Source of the DNA: CATOSP01 sp965216155
GTDB taxonomy: Bacteria > Chloroflexota > Dehalococcoidia > Lucifugimonadales > UBA3495
Assembly: GCA_965216155.1 (NCBI GenBank)
Contig: CBDCFD010000007.1
Coordinates: 62,001 to 126,000 of the forward strand
Length of the DNA: 64,000 bases
Reading direction: 5' to 3'
In this document: positions 26,147 through 35,030 of the stretch, piece after piece
Layout of the letters: every line of letters begins with the position of its first letter
How positions within the stretch are numbered: position 1 is the stretch's first letter
The notes under the pieces: model-generated
The model's input: the letters and a program-made list of their open reading frames with translations, nothing else
Told to the model about the DNA's origin: nothing
The model's database searches: none
Position numbers and translations under genes: made by a program

Positions 26147-26476
26147 CTAGAGGTATTCCAGATGACCCCGCATCTCATCCATCTTCAACACCTCACAGGC
26201 AAGAGCCACCGCTTCTATAGCTTCCCCGATGGAATTCTTGAGAGCACGATGGAAGAGGATGCCCGCATGAGGGACACCCGAGGCGTGGAGCCTAAGATAA
26301 TCCGTGTCACTTGTATACACCACTCGCCCGTGTTCCAGCGCAACGGCGAGAATCAGTTTATCCTCAGCCGAACGCAATCCAATTTGTTGAACTGACACAG
26401 CGTCGAAACCCAACGCCACCAGACCGTCTCGGATTTCATACCGGGTGTGTTCATCGCACACAACCGCCAGCGGCAT
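26147..26476 (-). CDS. DUF5615 PIN-like toxin
   Basis: A 109-residue PIN-like protein: VVCDEHTRYEIRDGLVALGF contains the first acidic pair, SAEDKLILAVALEHGRVVYT the middle Asp region and SDTDYLRLHASG the last. DUF5615 proteins are predicted RNases paired with DUF433 antitoxins. Its start overlaps the end of the DUF433 gene by 26 bases, the normal arrangement. Its frame is intact while the antitoxin carries a nonsense codon. The stop is 31 bases before selB, so read-through transcription into selB is possible. Confidence 0.8.
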   Translation of the reverse strand: MPLAVVCDEHTRYEIRDGLVALGFDAVSVQQIGLRSAEDKLILAVALEHGRVVYTSDTDYLRLHASGVPHAGILFHRALKNSIGEAIEAVALACEVLKMDEMRGHLEYL

Positions 26477-26792
26477 TAGGCAATTCTGCCGGTCTTAGCC
26501 TGTCACTCAGGGTACCCTGTTCCCTCTCCATCCGCTCCGCAAACTCCATGTCTTCCAACCGCTGCCTGTCGATCTCCATTTGATTGTCGTAGTAATAGGA
26601 CAATGCGGCGTGAACTTGGGCCAACGTGATTCCGGGATGACTGTCGCAGATTTCGGCGGGGGTCATACGCCAATGCACGTACTCCCCGACGATAAACTTC
26701 ACAGCCATCCTCGTGCCCGCGATCCTCGGTTGGCCCCCACAGTAGCCCTCGTCCTGGACGATGTAAGTGGTCTACACGTTTGAAGAATCCAT
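26451..26792 (-). pseudogene. DUF433 antitoxin with an in-frame TAG at codon 7
   Basis: From ATG 26792 the frame reads MDSSNV, then TAG at 26774-26772, then TTYIVQDEGYCGGQPRIAGT leading without a frame change into MAVKFIVGEYVHWRMTPAEI. GGQPRIAGTR followed by VKFIV is the DUF433 signature, so the whole is one gene interrupted by an amber codon (GAG to TAG would be a single change). An internal ATG at 26708 could still yield an 85-residue product lacking the first strands. The C-terminus overlaps the DUF5615 toxin gene. Confidence 0.75.
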
Positions 26793-26863
26793 AATGCACT
26801 CCGGGAATCGCCGCTCTACCAGTTTTCCTACGACCCAACGGGTCTGTCTGTCTATATTACAAC

Positions 26864-28087
26864 CTACTCGACAAACCGGGTAAACACCTGGTTGGCGATC
26901 AGGTAGGCGGGCCTGGTCAGGCGCAGGATGTTGTCCTGCCGTTCCAGCAGTCCCAGGTCTACCGAGTCGCGGATTTCGGCCTCGTATCGGGACGCCAGGT
27001 CTACGCCAAGGCCGGCGGAAACGGCCTCCAGGTCCATCCCGTCCAGCAGGCGGAGGCCGAGGATCATGGTCTCGGCGCAGGCGGTATCTCCGCCGCAGTA
27101 TTCATAGCCGCCGACCGGCGGGATGCCGTCCAGGACATCTGCGCTAATGACTCCCGCCGGATGAGCGCCGGAAGCGGTCCACCGTTCCACTTCGGCCACG
27201 TACCTTACCGGCGAGGATATGTCCCAGAAGCGGTGATGGGCCAGGCTGGAATGCGCTCCGGGTCCCACTCCCAAATACTGATCGTTGAGCCAGTACGCCA
27301 TGTTGTGCCGGCTCTCCAGTCCTGGCAAGCACCAGTTGGAGATTTCATAGTGGTGGTAACCCCCTAGTTCCAAGGCCGATTCGGCGTGGTGGTACATGTC
27401 GGCGGCCAGGTCTGGGTCCGGTCCGGGCAACTTTCCCTGTTCCACCCACCTATGGAGCGGAGTGCCCTCCTCCAAGGTGAGACAATACAACGAGATGTGG
27501 GCCGGACTCTGGTCAAGCAGCCTTTCCAGGGTGTCCTCCCACTGGGACAAGGCTTGATGCGGCAGACCGTACATCAGGTCGAGGTTCACGTTGGAGAACC
27601 CGGCGTTTCGGGCGGCCTGAAACGCCGCTACCGCTTCGTCCGCCGTGTGCCGCCGCCCAAGCAGGGTCAGTAGACCGTTGTCCAGGCTTTGAACCCCGAT
27701 GCTCAGCCGGTTGACGCCCTGCCGCAGTAAGGCTTCGCATGCGGTTTGGTCGAGGTCGCCGGGGTTGGCCTCGATGGTTATCTCCGCATCGGGGGATACG
27801 GAGAAAGACGAGTCCGCCGTGGCCAACACTTGCTGGACGTGCCCGGGCGGCAAGTAGGAAGGGGTGCCTCCGCCGAAGAACACCGTGTTCACCTTGGGTT
27901 GGCCCAGCATCTCCCCCCATAGACTCATCTCAAGGGTCACAGCCTTCAGGTATGGCCCCATGAGGTTTTCAATGCCCTGGTAGGTATTGAAATCGCAATA
28001 CGGGCACTTGGTCTTGCAGAAGGGGACATGCACGTACAACGACATGCCGGGAACGGAGTGAAGACCGGCCTGCGTGTTGTCAGTCAT
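26864..28087 (-). CDS. hemW: Radical SAM heme chaperone HemW
   Basis: A 407-residue radical SAM protein. LYVHVPFCKTKCPYCDFNTY holds the CxxxCxxC cluster motif followed by the D-F typical of HemW and HemN-like proteins. TVFFGGGTPSYLPP is the SAM-binding GGGTP motif, and EITIEANPGDL and LSIGVQSLDNGLLTLLGR are further core strands. The C-terminal HemN_C domain ends RLTRPAYLIANQVFTRF. Lacking the second-cluster CxxxC, it is HemW (a heme chaperone) rather than coproporphyrinogen dehydrogenase. Start ATG 28087 avoids an overlap with the upstream gene. Confidence 0.9.
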   Translation of the reverse strand: MTDNTQAGLHSVPGMSLYVHVPFCKTKCPYCDFNTYQGIENLMGPYLKAVTLEMSLWGEMLGQPKVNTVFFGGGTPSYLPPGHVQQVLATADSSFSVSPDAEITIEANPGDLDQTACEALLRQGVNRLSIGVQSLDNGLLTLLGRRHTADEAVAAFQAARNAGFSNVNLDLMYGLPHQALSQWEDTLERLLDQSPAHISLYCLTLEEGTPLHRWVEQGKLPGPDPDLAADMYHHAESALELGGYHHYEISNWCLPGLESRHNMAYWLNDQYLGVGPGAHSSLAHHRFWDISSPVRYVAEVERWTASGAHPAGVISADVLDGIPPVGGYEYCGGDTACAETMILGLRLLDGMDLEAVSAGLGVDLASRYEAEIRDSVDLGLLERQDNILRLTRPAYLIANQVFTRFVE

Positions 28088-28115
28088 ACCCGCGCCATCA
28101 TGGAGGGGAAAGCGA

Positions 28116-28484
28116 TCAGCTCTCGTCCAAGGGCCGGGATGAGCCATCCACAACCTTGCCGGGGTCTTTCTCCTGGGTTGGCTGGTCCGGAGGATGGATG
28201 CCGAGGTGCTCGTTGATCACGTGCTGTGGAGCGAGCTTGAGCAGAAGCAACAGGGCCAGCCCTACGATGAGAAAATCGTCGATCTTGCTAATGATTCCGA
28301 AGCGGTCGGGGACCAGGTCCCAGGGCGATAGGAAATAGAGGAGGGCCAGAGGGACCAGGGCGCGCAAAACCAGGGGGACCCGCCGGTCGAAGATCAATCT
28401 CCAGACCAGCACAACATACTTCAGCAGGGGAGGCAGCAGACGGGGTCCCAGCATCATTATCAATGGCATCGCTAAACGAAACAT
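28116..28484 (-). CDS. DUF1232 (YkvA) family membrane protein
   Basis: A 122-residue protein with the compact DUF1232 core VPLVLRALVPLALLYFLSPW DLVPD: the sequence SPWDLVPD is the diagnostic motif preceding a second hydrophobic helix, KIDDFLIVGLALLLLLKL. Two or three membrane segments and a charged Pro-rich tail (HPPDQPTQEKDPGK). Function unknown, though YkvA-like proteins are widespread. It ends 28 bases before hemW on the same strand, so they may be co-transcribed. Confidence 0.8.
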   Translation of the reverse strand: MFRLAMPLIMMLGPRLLPPLLKYVVLVWRLIFDRRVPLVLRALVPLALLYFLSPWDLVPDRFGIISKIDDFLIVGLALLLLLKLAPQHVINEHLGIHPPDQPTQEKDPGKVVDGSSRPLDES

Positions 28485-28775
28485 TATGACCGCCTATTGG
28501 GTCTTCGGAACGCTAATCATCTTTTGACTTATGCTAATTGTAAACTACCGGAGTGCCGCGTGGGAATCATTCTGTGCTCCCGCGCGTCCGATACCCATGC
28601 AATCGGACGCCAAATGTTGACTTCCCAACGCTTTTGGGTCTGATAAAGTCCGCTATTGCCGCCGACGCCGATTGGGTTATACTGAGGAATCCTCGGGGGA
28701 CGGGCGATTCCGGAGCCTTGGACTGCCGAATCCCGGCAACCCATTACCCCTCATTTCACCTATGGAGCAATTGGA
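28485..28775. other. Divergent spacer between YkvA-like gene and MoxR-type ATPase
   Basis: A 291-base region between two divergently read genes. It has no convincing coding frame or recognisable RNA. GGAG lies just before ATG 28776. Promoters for both directions are expected here, but none matches the consensus well. Confidence 0.4.
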
Positions 28776-30176
28776 ATGACGCTTGGTACTTTGGCCACCA
28801 CCATCGGCGAGTTGCGCGCCAGCCAATACGACGTATTGCCGGTCCGCGAAGAGATCCGCAAGAACCTGATAGCGAAGATAAGGGCCGAGGAGTTGGTCTT
28901 CCCTGGCATTATAGGGTTCGACGAAACGGTTATTCCCCAGTTGGAAAACGCCATCCTCGCCGGTCAAGACATCATCCTGTTGGGCGAACGTGGCCAGGCC
29001 AAGTCCCGCCTGATCCGCAGCATGGTCAACCTTCTGGACGAAAGCGTGCCAAAGGTCGCCGGTTGCGAGATCAACGACAACCCCTACAACCCAATTTGCC
29101 GCGCCTGCCGAGATAAGGTGGGTGAATTGGGCGACAACACGCCCGTCGAATGGATATCGAGGGACGAACGCTATTCGGAGAAGCTGGCTACTCCCGACAT
29201 CTCGATCGCCGACCTGATCGGCGAGATCGACCCGATCAAGGTCGCGGAGGGCCATTACCTCTCCGATGAATTGGTGATCCACTACGGCCTCGTTCCCCGG
29301 ACCAATCGGGGCATCTTCTGCATCAACGAACTGCCGGACCTGGCAGAGCGGATCCAGGTAGGGTTGTTCAACCTGATGGAAGAGCGGGACGTGCAGATCA
29401 AGGGCTACCGCATACGCCTGCCCCTGGACGTTTACGTGGTGTCTACAGCCAACCCGGAAGACTACACCAACCGCGGCCGGATCGTAACTCCGCTGAAGGA
29501 CCGCTACGGGTCTCAGATACACACCCATTACCCCAGAAACCCCAGAGACGAAATCGCTATTATGGAGCAGGAGCGTACCCGCTTCCCCGACGAAGACAAG
29601 CTGATCATCCCCGAATACACGAAGGAGATCCTGGCGGAGATTACCAGCCAGGCCCGCCAGAGCAATGAGATCAACCAACGCTCCGGTGTCAGCGTCCGGG
29701 TGTCCATCTCCAACTTCGAGACGCTATTGGGCAACGCCATGCGCCGCGCCATCCTCCACGGAGACGAATGGATTTGCCCCAGGTCCAGCGACTTGCCCTA
29801 CATCGTAGCGTCGTTCACCGGCAAGATCGAGTTGGAGACCTTCGAGGAAGGACGGGAGAGCCGGGTGACCGACGACCTGACCCGGCGGGCGGTGCTGCGG
29901 GTCTTCGGCAGTTACTTCGACGTAGCCGAGTTGGAGGACATCGTCACCGCATTCGACCTGGGCAAGACTGCCGAAGTCGGCAGCGAGACACGGGCATCAG
30001 CCTACCCGCCGCTTCTGCAGCAGATAGACGGCCTGGACGCCGCCGTAAAGCGCCTGACCGACGACGAGCGGGAGGAAGCGGTGGCGTCGGCGATAGAGTT
30101 TGTGTTGGAAGGGCTGCACCTCAACCGCCGCCTGAACTGTGAACGCACCCCCAGGGGGAACGTTTACCGGCGGTAG
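28776..30176 (+). CDS. MoxR/magnesium-chelatase-type AAA+ ATPase
   Basis: A 466-residue AAA+ protein of the ChlI/MoxR clade. The P-loop is LLGERGQAKSR (G70-S77), with Ala where the canonical motif has Gly before Lys, as in this subfamily. Walker B is GIFCINELPDL, sensor 1 STANPEDYTNRGRI, and LKDRYGSQIHTHYPRN is the characteristic arm. A Cys pair (NPICRACRDK) near residues 109-114 may bind metal. Such ATPases usually work with a VWA-domain partner; the next gene here is a GNAT pseudogene on the other strand, so the partner is missing or elsewhere. The role, perhaps metal insertion or complex remodelling, is inferred. Confidence 0.85.
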   Translation: MTLGTLATTIGELRASQYDVLPVREEIRKNLIAKIRAEELVFPGIIGFDETVIPQLENAILAGQDIILLGERGQAKSRLIRSMVNLLDESVPKVAGCEINDNPYNPICRACRDKVGELGDNTPVEWISRDERYSEKLATPDISIADLIGEIDPIKVAEGHYLSDELVIHYGLVPRTNRGIFCINELPDLAERIQVGLFNLMEERDVQIKGYRIRLPLDVYVVSTANPEDYTNRGRIVTPLKDRYGSQIHTHYPRNPRDEIAIMEQERTRFPDEDKLIIPEYTKEILAEITSQARQSNEINQRSGVSVRVSISNFETLLGNAMRRAILHGDEWICPRSSDLPYIVASFTGKIELETFEEGRESRVTDDLTRRAVLRVFGSYFDVAELEDIVTAFDLGKTAEVGSETRASAYPPLLQQIDGLDAAVKRLTDDEREEAVASAIEFVLEGLHLNRRLNCERTPRGNVYRR

Positions 30177-30201
30177 CCGGGGGCGAGCATTAGACGAGGC
30201 C

Positions 30202-30753
30202 TCAACCGGGCGACGAAGGAATCCCGCTGTTCGCCGCTAGCTGGCCTAGATCGTCCCAACCGTATGCAACCTCGCTCAGCGAGGCCCCTCCGATAGTCAC
30301 TTGTTGCTCCCCGGCGATGTGGCCTCCAAGTGCTTCATAAAACCTGCGGGCATCCGAGTTCTCTGCCAGGACCCACAGCACCATAGAAGTCATGCCGCAT
30401 CCGATCAAATACGTTGCAGCAACTGACATAAGTCTGCGGCCAGCCCCTCGGCGCTTAAACCCCGGAGACACATAAAGAGTGTAGAGAGTTCCCCAGCCAT
30501 AGGCAGGGTCGCATCGCGATTAGGTCCGCAAGACGCCCAGCCAACGATACGTCCGACTGCTTCCGCGACATAAGAGGCTGGGTTTTCGCCGGGTTCTCCC
30601 ATGCACCGGCGCTGCCGCTCAGCCCACTGGTCTACATCGATTGCGTCCAGAAAGTCGTCCGAAACGATGCCCTTGTAAGTAGCGCCAACTCTCGGCCCAA
30701 ACCCTGGCGATTGACTGAGCGTCTCCGATTTCAGATCGGCGGACAGAGATCAT
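30202..30753 (-). pseudogene. GNAT-family acetyltransferase, two frameshifts
   Basis: From ATG 30753, ISVRRSEIGDAQSIARVWAE starts a GNAT domain. It shifts frame at about 30700 into TYKGIVSDDFLDAIDVDQWA and YVAEAVGRIVGWASCG, then again near 30475 from GELSTL into YVSPGFKRRGAGRRLM, which carries the acetyl-CoA motif (RRGAGR), and LWVLAENSDARRFYEALGG. All pieces are collinear and end at 30202. The product, an N-acetyltransferase of unknown substrate, is presumably not made. Confidence 0.75.
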
Positions 30754-30809
30754 CACACCCCGTAGCTCCGATATCGCCTCGTGGCTTGGTCGTACCCCTG
30801 TGCAAAAAT

Positions 30810-31102
30810 TCAGGATAGCCCAGCTTCCAGGAATCGCTCGACTGGGATCTGCTTAGTCCGGTCTCGGACTTGCCACAAGTCGGATGACATCTCCATGCCC
30901 CACAAGGTCTCAGGAGAAGATCCGAACGCCTGGGACAGCCGAAGGGACATTCGACGGATATCCCGGCCTTTCCGTTCACGACGTCCGACAATGCCTGAAG
31001 GGTCACACCTAGTCCCTTAGCCACGCTGGGGGCCGTTAGACCCAATGGCTCAAGACACTCCCACCCACAATCTCTCCTGGATGGGGGATTCGGCATGGGC
31101 AT
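30810..31102 (-). pseudogene. HigA-family antitoxin, frameshifted
   Basis: The frame from ATG 31102 gives CLEPLGLTAPSVAKGLGVTL then NGKAGISVE, an Xre-type HTH. The continuation MSLRLSQAFGSSPETLWGME and DLWQVRDRTKQIPVERFLEA lies one base away in frame and ends at TGA 30810-30812. A base is missing in the GAA/ATG junction near 30953. Near the start a HPGEI-like piece is also out of frame, apparently from a shortened C run. It follows the HigB remnant, as in ordinary higBA operons. Confidence 0.7.
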
Positions 31103-31114
31103 AGTTTCACCCCG

Positions 31115-31300
31115 TTAATAGCAATCTGCGTTATCGGCCTCGAGAACGTGGCCTCTCTCGAATCTAACTTTGACACTCCAATTCCCTGAAACCGAGACGG
31201 CATAGTGACCCTGAAGCCCACCAACAAGCGCGTGCAGGCGACACCCTGGGAGGTCGGTGTCCTGGGGCCGTTGGCTTTAATCGAGGACTGCTAGGGTTCT
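31115..31300 (-). pseudogene. HigB-like RNase toxin remnant
   Basis: On the minus strand RLHALVGGLQGHYAVSVSGN then WSVKVRFERGHVLEADNADC ends at TAA 31117-31115, 13 bases before the downstream HigA gene. This is the second half of a RelE-superfamily HigB toxin (LxALxGxLxGxYAVxVxGNW). Further upstream, IKANGP and LKRTLAVLD fit the preceding helix but lie in other frames. The N-terminus is not recoverable. Confidence 0.65.
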
Positions 31301-31526
31301 CTTGAGCTTTCAAACATGCTCCGGGGCAGGGACTATTAATTTTTCGGGGGCTTGCAGACCGAGGAGAACCAGGGCATCGGAGGGCATCCATCCGTAATGG
31401 CGCAGGGCGGTTGCCATGTTGGGAGTTCCGGCGCGGCGGACCAGCCCTATTACCGGGTTACGCAGGGCCGCCGAAGTCCTTAAGAAGGGACAGGTGAGCT
31501 TCCGGCTCAATGGCTAAGGGCCGGAT
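31301..31526. other. Degenerate sequence upstream of the HigB remnant
   Basis: A minus-strand open frame (31310-31510) gives a product I do not recognise. Given the neighbouring decayed genes this is probably eroded coding DNA. Confidence 0.3.
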
Positions 31527-32948
31527 CTACTCTATGGCGTGCAACTTACCGTCGCTGGAACGGACGTAGAAGCGGCCGTCGGCGAAAACCGGCGCGACCT
31601 CTATAGAGGCTCCTAGAGAAAGCTGCCACACGACGTTCCCTGTAGTCCGGTCAAGGGAGTAGAAGACGCCGTCCTGGTCACCAAAGTATACGCGGCCGCC
31701 CACGACAACCGGGGAGCCCAGAATACCGGCGTCGGCCTGGAACCGCCATAGTGTGGTGCCCTTGAGAGCATCCGCGGCATAGAAGTTGCCGTCGGAATCT
31801 CCCACGTAGAACGCATCGGGAGTAACAGCGGGGGCGCCGACAATACCCCCGGATTGGACGGTGGAAAAGCGCCACTTCCCGCCTTTTTGGGTTGGCGGCC
31901 GGGGTATCCCTGGTATCCTCCAGACCCATAATCCGGACCACACTTTCTTAAATTGGTACTGACCGGGGATCTCCCGGGCACGAGCATCAACGGCGTGGAG
32001 TTTTCCCCCACTGGGGAAATACGCCAGCCCGTTGGCAAGCACTGGAGCAGATGATGAGGGAGTGGAAGTGCGAAATCGGAGACGGTCCTGGCCGGTCCTA
32101 GCGTTGAGGATGTGGAGGTTCCCTTCGTTATCGCTGGCGAAGAGCTTGCCGTCGTATATCGCAACCGAAGAGCGTACGTTTCCCTCAATTTCCTCTTTCC
32201 AGATTACATCGCCGTCAGAAGCATCGAGGGCGTAAATATGTTGATCTGACGCGCCGAAGTACACTATGCCATCGCTCACCAAGGGTGAGGTGGTCACAGG
32301 GCCCTGTGCACTGAATTCCCACCGGACCTCACCTGCTGTCCGGTCCAGGGCTAGAAACCGGTGGTCCTGCAGCCCTACGTAAAGGTGTGCCCTCGCCACC
32401 GCAATGGAGTAGTGTATCGGGCCGGTCGTATCCAACTCCCAGATCGAGTCTCCGGTTTTCGCGTCCAGGGCCAGGACTTTGAAGTTGCCCCCGATGTAGA
32501 TCACCCCGTCCGCCACCGTGGGTGGAGAGCGGGTGGGTTGTCCCAGGTCCCGGGTCCACAAGAGCCGCCCCGAGGGATCCAGGGTGATACTTGGCAAATA
32601 CCTGGTGAGTTGGAGGTCCCGCCCCACCATGGACCACTCCCCGGGCATCGAGCCGGAGGTAACCGAGGTAGCGGGTCTGTGGAACAGCAGAATCACCGGG
32701 TCCGGCAGGAACGCATAATTTGCCCATACGATATAGCCCAGCAGCCCTAGCAACACGCCGTATACCACCAGGCGCCGCCGCGTGAACCACCTCCATCTTC
32801 GGCCGCCCGCCTCGACCCAATGGGGAAGGACTACTGTAAAGTGCTCACAGACCCGGCAGGCTTGCCCGGACAACTGCTCCTCTGCGCCGCACCAGTCGCA
32901 TGTGACCGGATTGCCGGGTCCGGGTTTCTCCTCAACTACAGGCCTCAT
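31527..32948 (-). CDS. Membrane-anchored PQQ-like beta-propeller protein with N-terminal zinc ribbon
   Basis: A 473-residue protein. The N-terminus has a double-cysteine zinc ribbon, CDWCGAEEQLSGQACRVC, then one transmembrane helix, LVVYGVLLGLLGYIVWANYA. From about residue 105 onward there are seven or so PQQ-type repeats, each with VYxG...LYALDAxTGxxxW, for example VIYIGGNFKVLALDAKTGDS and VYFGASDQHIYALDASDGDV. This resembles BamB-like or PQQ_2 propellers that act as binding scaffolds on the cell surface. The cytoplasmic zinc ribbon is unusual for BamB, so a function in outer-membrane assembly is not implied. Confidence 0.82.
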   Translation of the reverse strand: MRPVVEEKPGPGNPVTCDWCGAEEQLSGQACRVCEHFTVVLPHWVEAGGRRWRWFTRRRLVVYGVLLGLLGYIVWANYAFLPDPVILLFHRPATSVTSGSMPGEWSMVGRDLQLTRYLPSITLDPSGRLLWTRDLGQPTRSPPTVADGVIYIGGNFKVLALDAKTGDSIWELDTTGPIHYSIAVARAHLYVGLQDHRFLALDRTAGEVRWEFSAQGPVTTSPLVSDGIVYFGASDQHIYALDASDGDVIWKEEIEGNVRSSVAIYDGKLFASDNEGNLHILNARTGQDRLRFRTSTPSSSAPVLANGLAYFPSGGKLHAVDARAREIPGQYQFKKVWSGLWVWRIPGIPRPPTQKGGKWRFSTVQSGGIVGAPAVTPDAFYVGDSDGNFYAADALKGTTLWRFQADAGILGSPVVVGGRVYFGDQDGVFYSLDRTTGNVVWQLSLGASIEVAPVFADGRFYVRSSDGKLHAIE

Positions 32949-33071
32949 CGGCTACAGGGTAGCGTAGCAGCGCGCATGGGCGCAAACGATGAAGGCCGGT
33001 GGAGTAACCAACCAGGATGGTTTGGGTGGACGGGGACCATGGAGCACGTCATCTGGAATGAAATCACGCGC

Positions 33072-34043
33072 TCAGTACAGGTGGCAAGATACCAAATGCC
33101 CCGGGGACACCTCTTTTTGCTCCGGCGTCTCCTCGGAACACTTGTCCATGGCAAAGGGACACCGGGGATGGAATCGACATCCGTGGGGCGGATTGATTGG
33201 TGAAGGGACCTCACCGCTCAACACAACGTCCTCTTGGACCAAATCCGGGTGCGACGGTAACGCTGCGGAGAAAAGGCCTTTCGTGTAAGGGTGCAAGGGG
33301 TTCTGGTAGAGCTCCTCGGTCTCCGAATACTCTACGATCTGCCCAAGATACATTACCGCCGTCTGATGGGCCATGTACCGGACTGTGGCCAGATTGTGAG
33401 CAATCAAGAGATAAGCTACGTTGTACTGCCCCTGCAGGTCCTTTAGCAGGTTCATTACCTGGGCCCGAATCGACACGTCCAACGCCGACACCGGCTCGTC
33501 CAGGATGATCAGTTTGGGATAGGACGCCAGAGCGCTGGCCACGGCGATACGTTGCCGTTGACCGCCGCTGAACTCGTGAGGATAGTTCTTGGCCTGCTCC
33601 GGGTGCAGCCCCACCTGCCCCAAAACCTCGGCTACCCGCTCCCGGACCTCACTTCGGGACACGTCCCGGTTGACGATCAAAGACTCGGCCACGATGTCCC
33701 TTACCCGCATGCGCGGACTCAACGAGGACCATGGGTCTTGGAATACGGCCTGGACCGTAGTCCGAAAATCCTTTAATTCTTGCCCTCTAAAAGTCTGGAT
33801 ATCCCGCCCATCCAGCAGTATCTGCCCCTCGGTGGGCTCTTCGAGTCGCAGGATCAGCTTGCTCGTGGTGGTCTTACCGCACCCGGACTCTCCCACCAAT
33901 CCCAGCGTTTCCCCCTCCTTGATGGAAAAGCTTATGCCGTCAACTGCTTGGACCTGGCCGACCGTCTTCATTAAGATCAGCCCTTCCGTCACCGGAAAAT
34001 ACTTCTTCAGGTCCTTTGCCCGGAGCAGCGGCTCCTCTACCAT
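33072..34043 (-). CDS. dppF: Peptide ABC transporter ATPase (DppF/OppF type)
   Basis: A 323-residue ABC ATPase with Walker A GESGCGKTT, signature FSGGQRQR, Walker B LIILDEPVSALDVS and the OppF/DppF C-terminal domain, SPINPPHGCRFHPRCPFAMD, whose cysteines bind an Fe-S cluster. PWSSLSPRMRVRDIVAE is the family Q-loop. It is the second ATPase of the binding protein-DppB-DppC-DppD-DppF operon and overlaps the end of dppD by seven bases. It energises oligopeptide uptake. Confidence 0.93.
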   Translation of the reverse strand: MVEEPLLRAKDLKKYFPVTEGLILMKTVGQVQAVDGISFSIKEGETLGLVGESGCGKTTTSKLILRLEEPTEGQILLDGRDIQTFRGQELKDFRTTVQAVFQDPWSSLSPRMRVRDIVAESLIVNRDVSRSEVRERVAEVLGQVGLHPEQAKNYPHEFSGGQRQRIAVASALASYPKLIILDEPVSALDVSIRAQVMNLLKDLQGQYNVAYLLIAHNLATVRYMAHQTAVMYLGQIVEYSETEELYQNPLHPYTKGLFSAALPSHPDLVQEDVVLSGEVPSPINPPHGCRFHPRCPFAMDKCSEETPEQKEVSPGHLVSCHLY

Positions 34044-35026
34044 GACGGGTCAAGTCTCCAGCAGTCGGCGCTATGCCCTTCATTGACCGAATAGGAAGGT
34101 GGGTGTTCCCGAATGCAACGGTCGCGGACATGCGGGCAACGGTCGGCAAACCGGCAACCCACCGGCAGGTCCCACAGCAACGGCGGTTGTCCTTCGATAG
34201 AGTAGAGTCGGTCTACTCGCTCCTCCAGCTTGGGCACGGACTCGATCAACGCCTGCGTGTACGGATGTGAGGCGTTGTTAAAAAGGTCCCGCACGTCACC
34301 CTGCTCCACTATGCGGCCGGCGTACATCACGGCCACTCGATCACACATTCGGGCTACCACGCCGAAGTCGTGGGTAATGAATATAATAGCCAGTCCGGTG
34401 CTTGCCTGGATCTCTTTCAATAATCGCAGGTACTGGAGCTGGATGGTTACATCCAAGGCGGTAGTAGGCTCGTCCGCGATGATTAAACCGGGATCCCGGG
34501 CCATGGCGATGGCCCCAACCACCCGCTGCTTCATCCCGCCGCTCATCTGGTGAGGGAAGTCTTTCAGGCGCCGCTCCGGCGCTGCGACGTTGACCCTGCG
34601 CAGGGCTTCTACCGCCCTCTGGACCAGATTTCTGCTCGATTCACTGCGCGCCAGGGTTAGGGACTCCAACAGTTGGTTTCCGATGGTGAACACGGGATTG
34701 AGGGAAGTCTGGGGGTCCTGCAGAATCATGGAGATCTGCCGTCCCCGGACATGGCGCATCTCTTCATCAGATTTCTGTAGCAGGTCCTCCCCGTTCAGCA
34801 GGATTTCTCCGCCCACAATGCGGCCGGCCGGCTTGGGGACCAAGCGCAACAGAGAGAGTGCGGTAATGGTCTTGCCGCAGCCAGACTCCCCCACGATGCC
34901 CAGGGTCTCACCCTGACGAAGCTTGAAACTGACCCCATCCACCGCCTTCACCTCGGCGGTCCGGGTGAAGAAGTAGGTCCGAAGGTCGTTGACTTCCAGG
35001 ATCACATCGCTGTTAGCCACGCTCAT
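34037..35026 (-). CDS. dppD: Peptide ABC transporter ATPase (DppD/OppD type)
   Basis: A 329-residue ATPase: Walker A GESGCGKTI, signature MSGGMKQR, Walker B LIIADEPTTALDVT, H-loop IIFITHDFGVV. The tail QPPLLWDLPVGCRFADRCPHVRDRC carries the cysteines of the oligopeptide C-terminal domain. Together with the downstream dppF product it forms the heterodimeric motor. The gene starts four bases after dppC ends. Confidence 0.93.
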   Translation of the reverse strand: MSVANSDVILEVNDLRTYFFTRTAEVKAVDGVSFKLRQGETLGIVGESGCGKTITALSLLRLVPKPAGRIVGGEILLNGEDLLQKSDEEMRHVRGRQISMILQDPQTSLNPVFTIGNQLLESLTLARSESSRNLVQRAVEALRRVNVAAPERRLKDFPHQMSGGMKQRVVGAIAMARDPGLIIADEPTTALDVTIQLQYLRLLKEIQASTGLAIIFITHDFGVVARMCDRVAVMYAGRIVEQGDVRDLFNNASHPYTQALIESVPKLEERVDRLYSIEGQPPLLWDLPVGCRFADRCPHVRDRCIREHPPSYSVNEGHSADCWRLDPSW

Positions 35027-35030
35027 CGTC

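Noticed and set aside
28677..29678. 333-codon minus-strand frame opposite the MoxR gene
   Set aside because: No domain match and fully antisense to a conserved ATPase.
31310..31510. 66-codon minus-strand frame upstream of HigB
   Set aside because: Not recognised, overlaps decayed sequence, and no ribosome site is visible.
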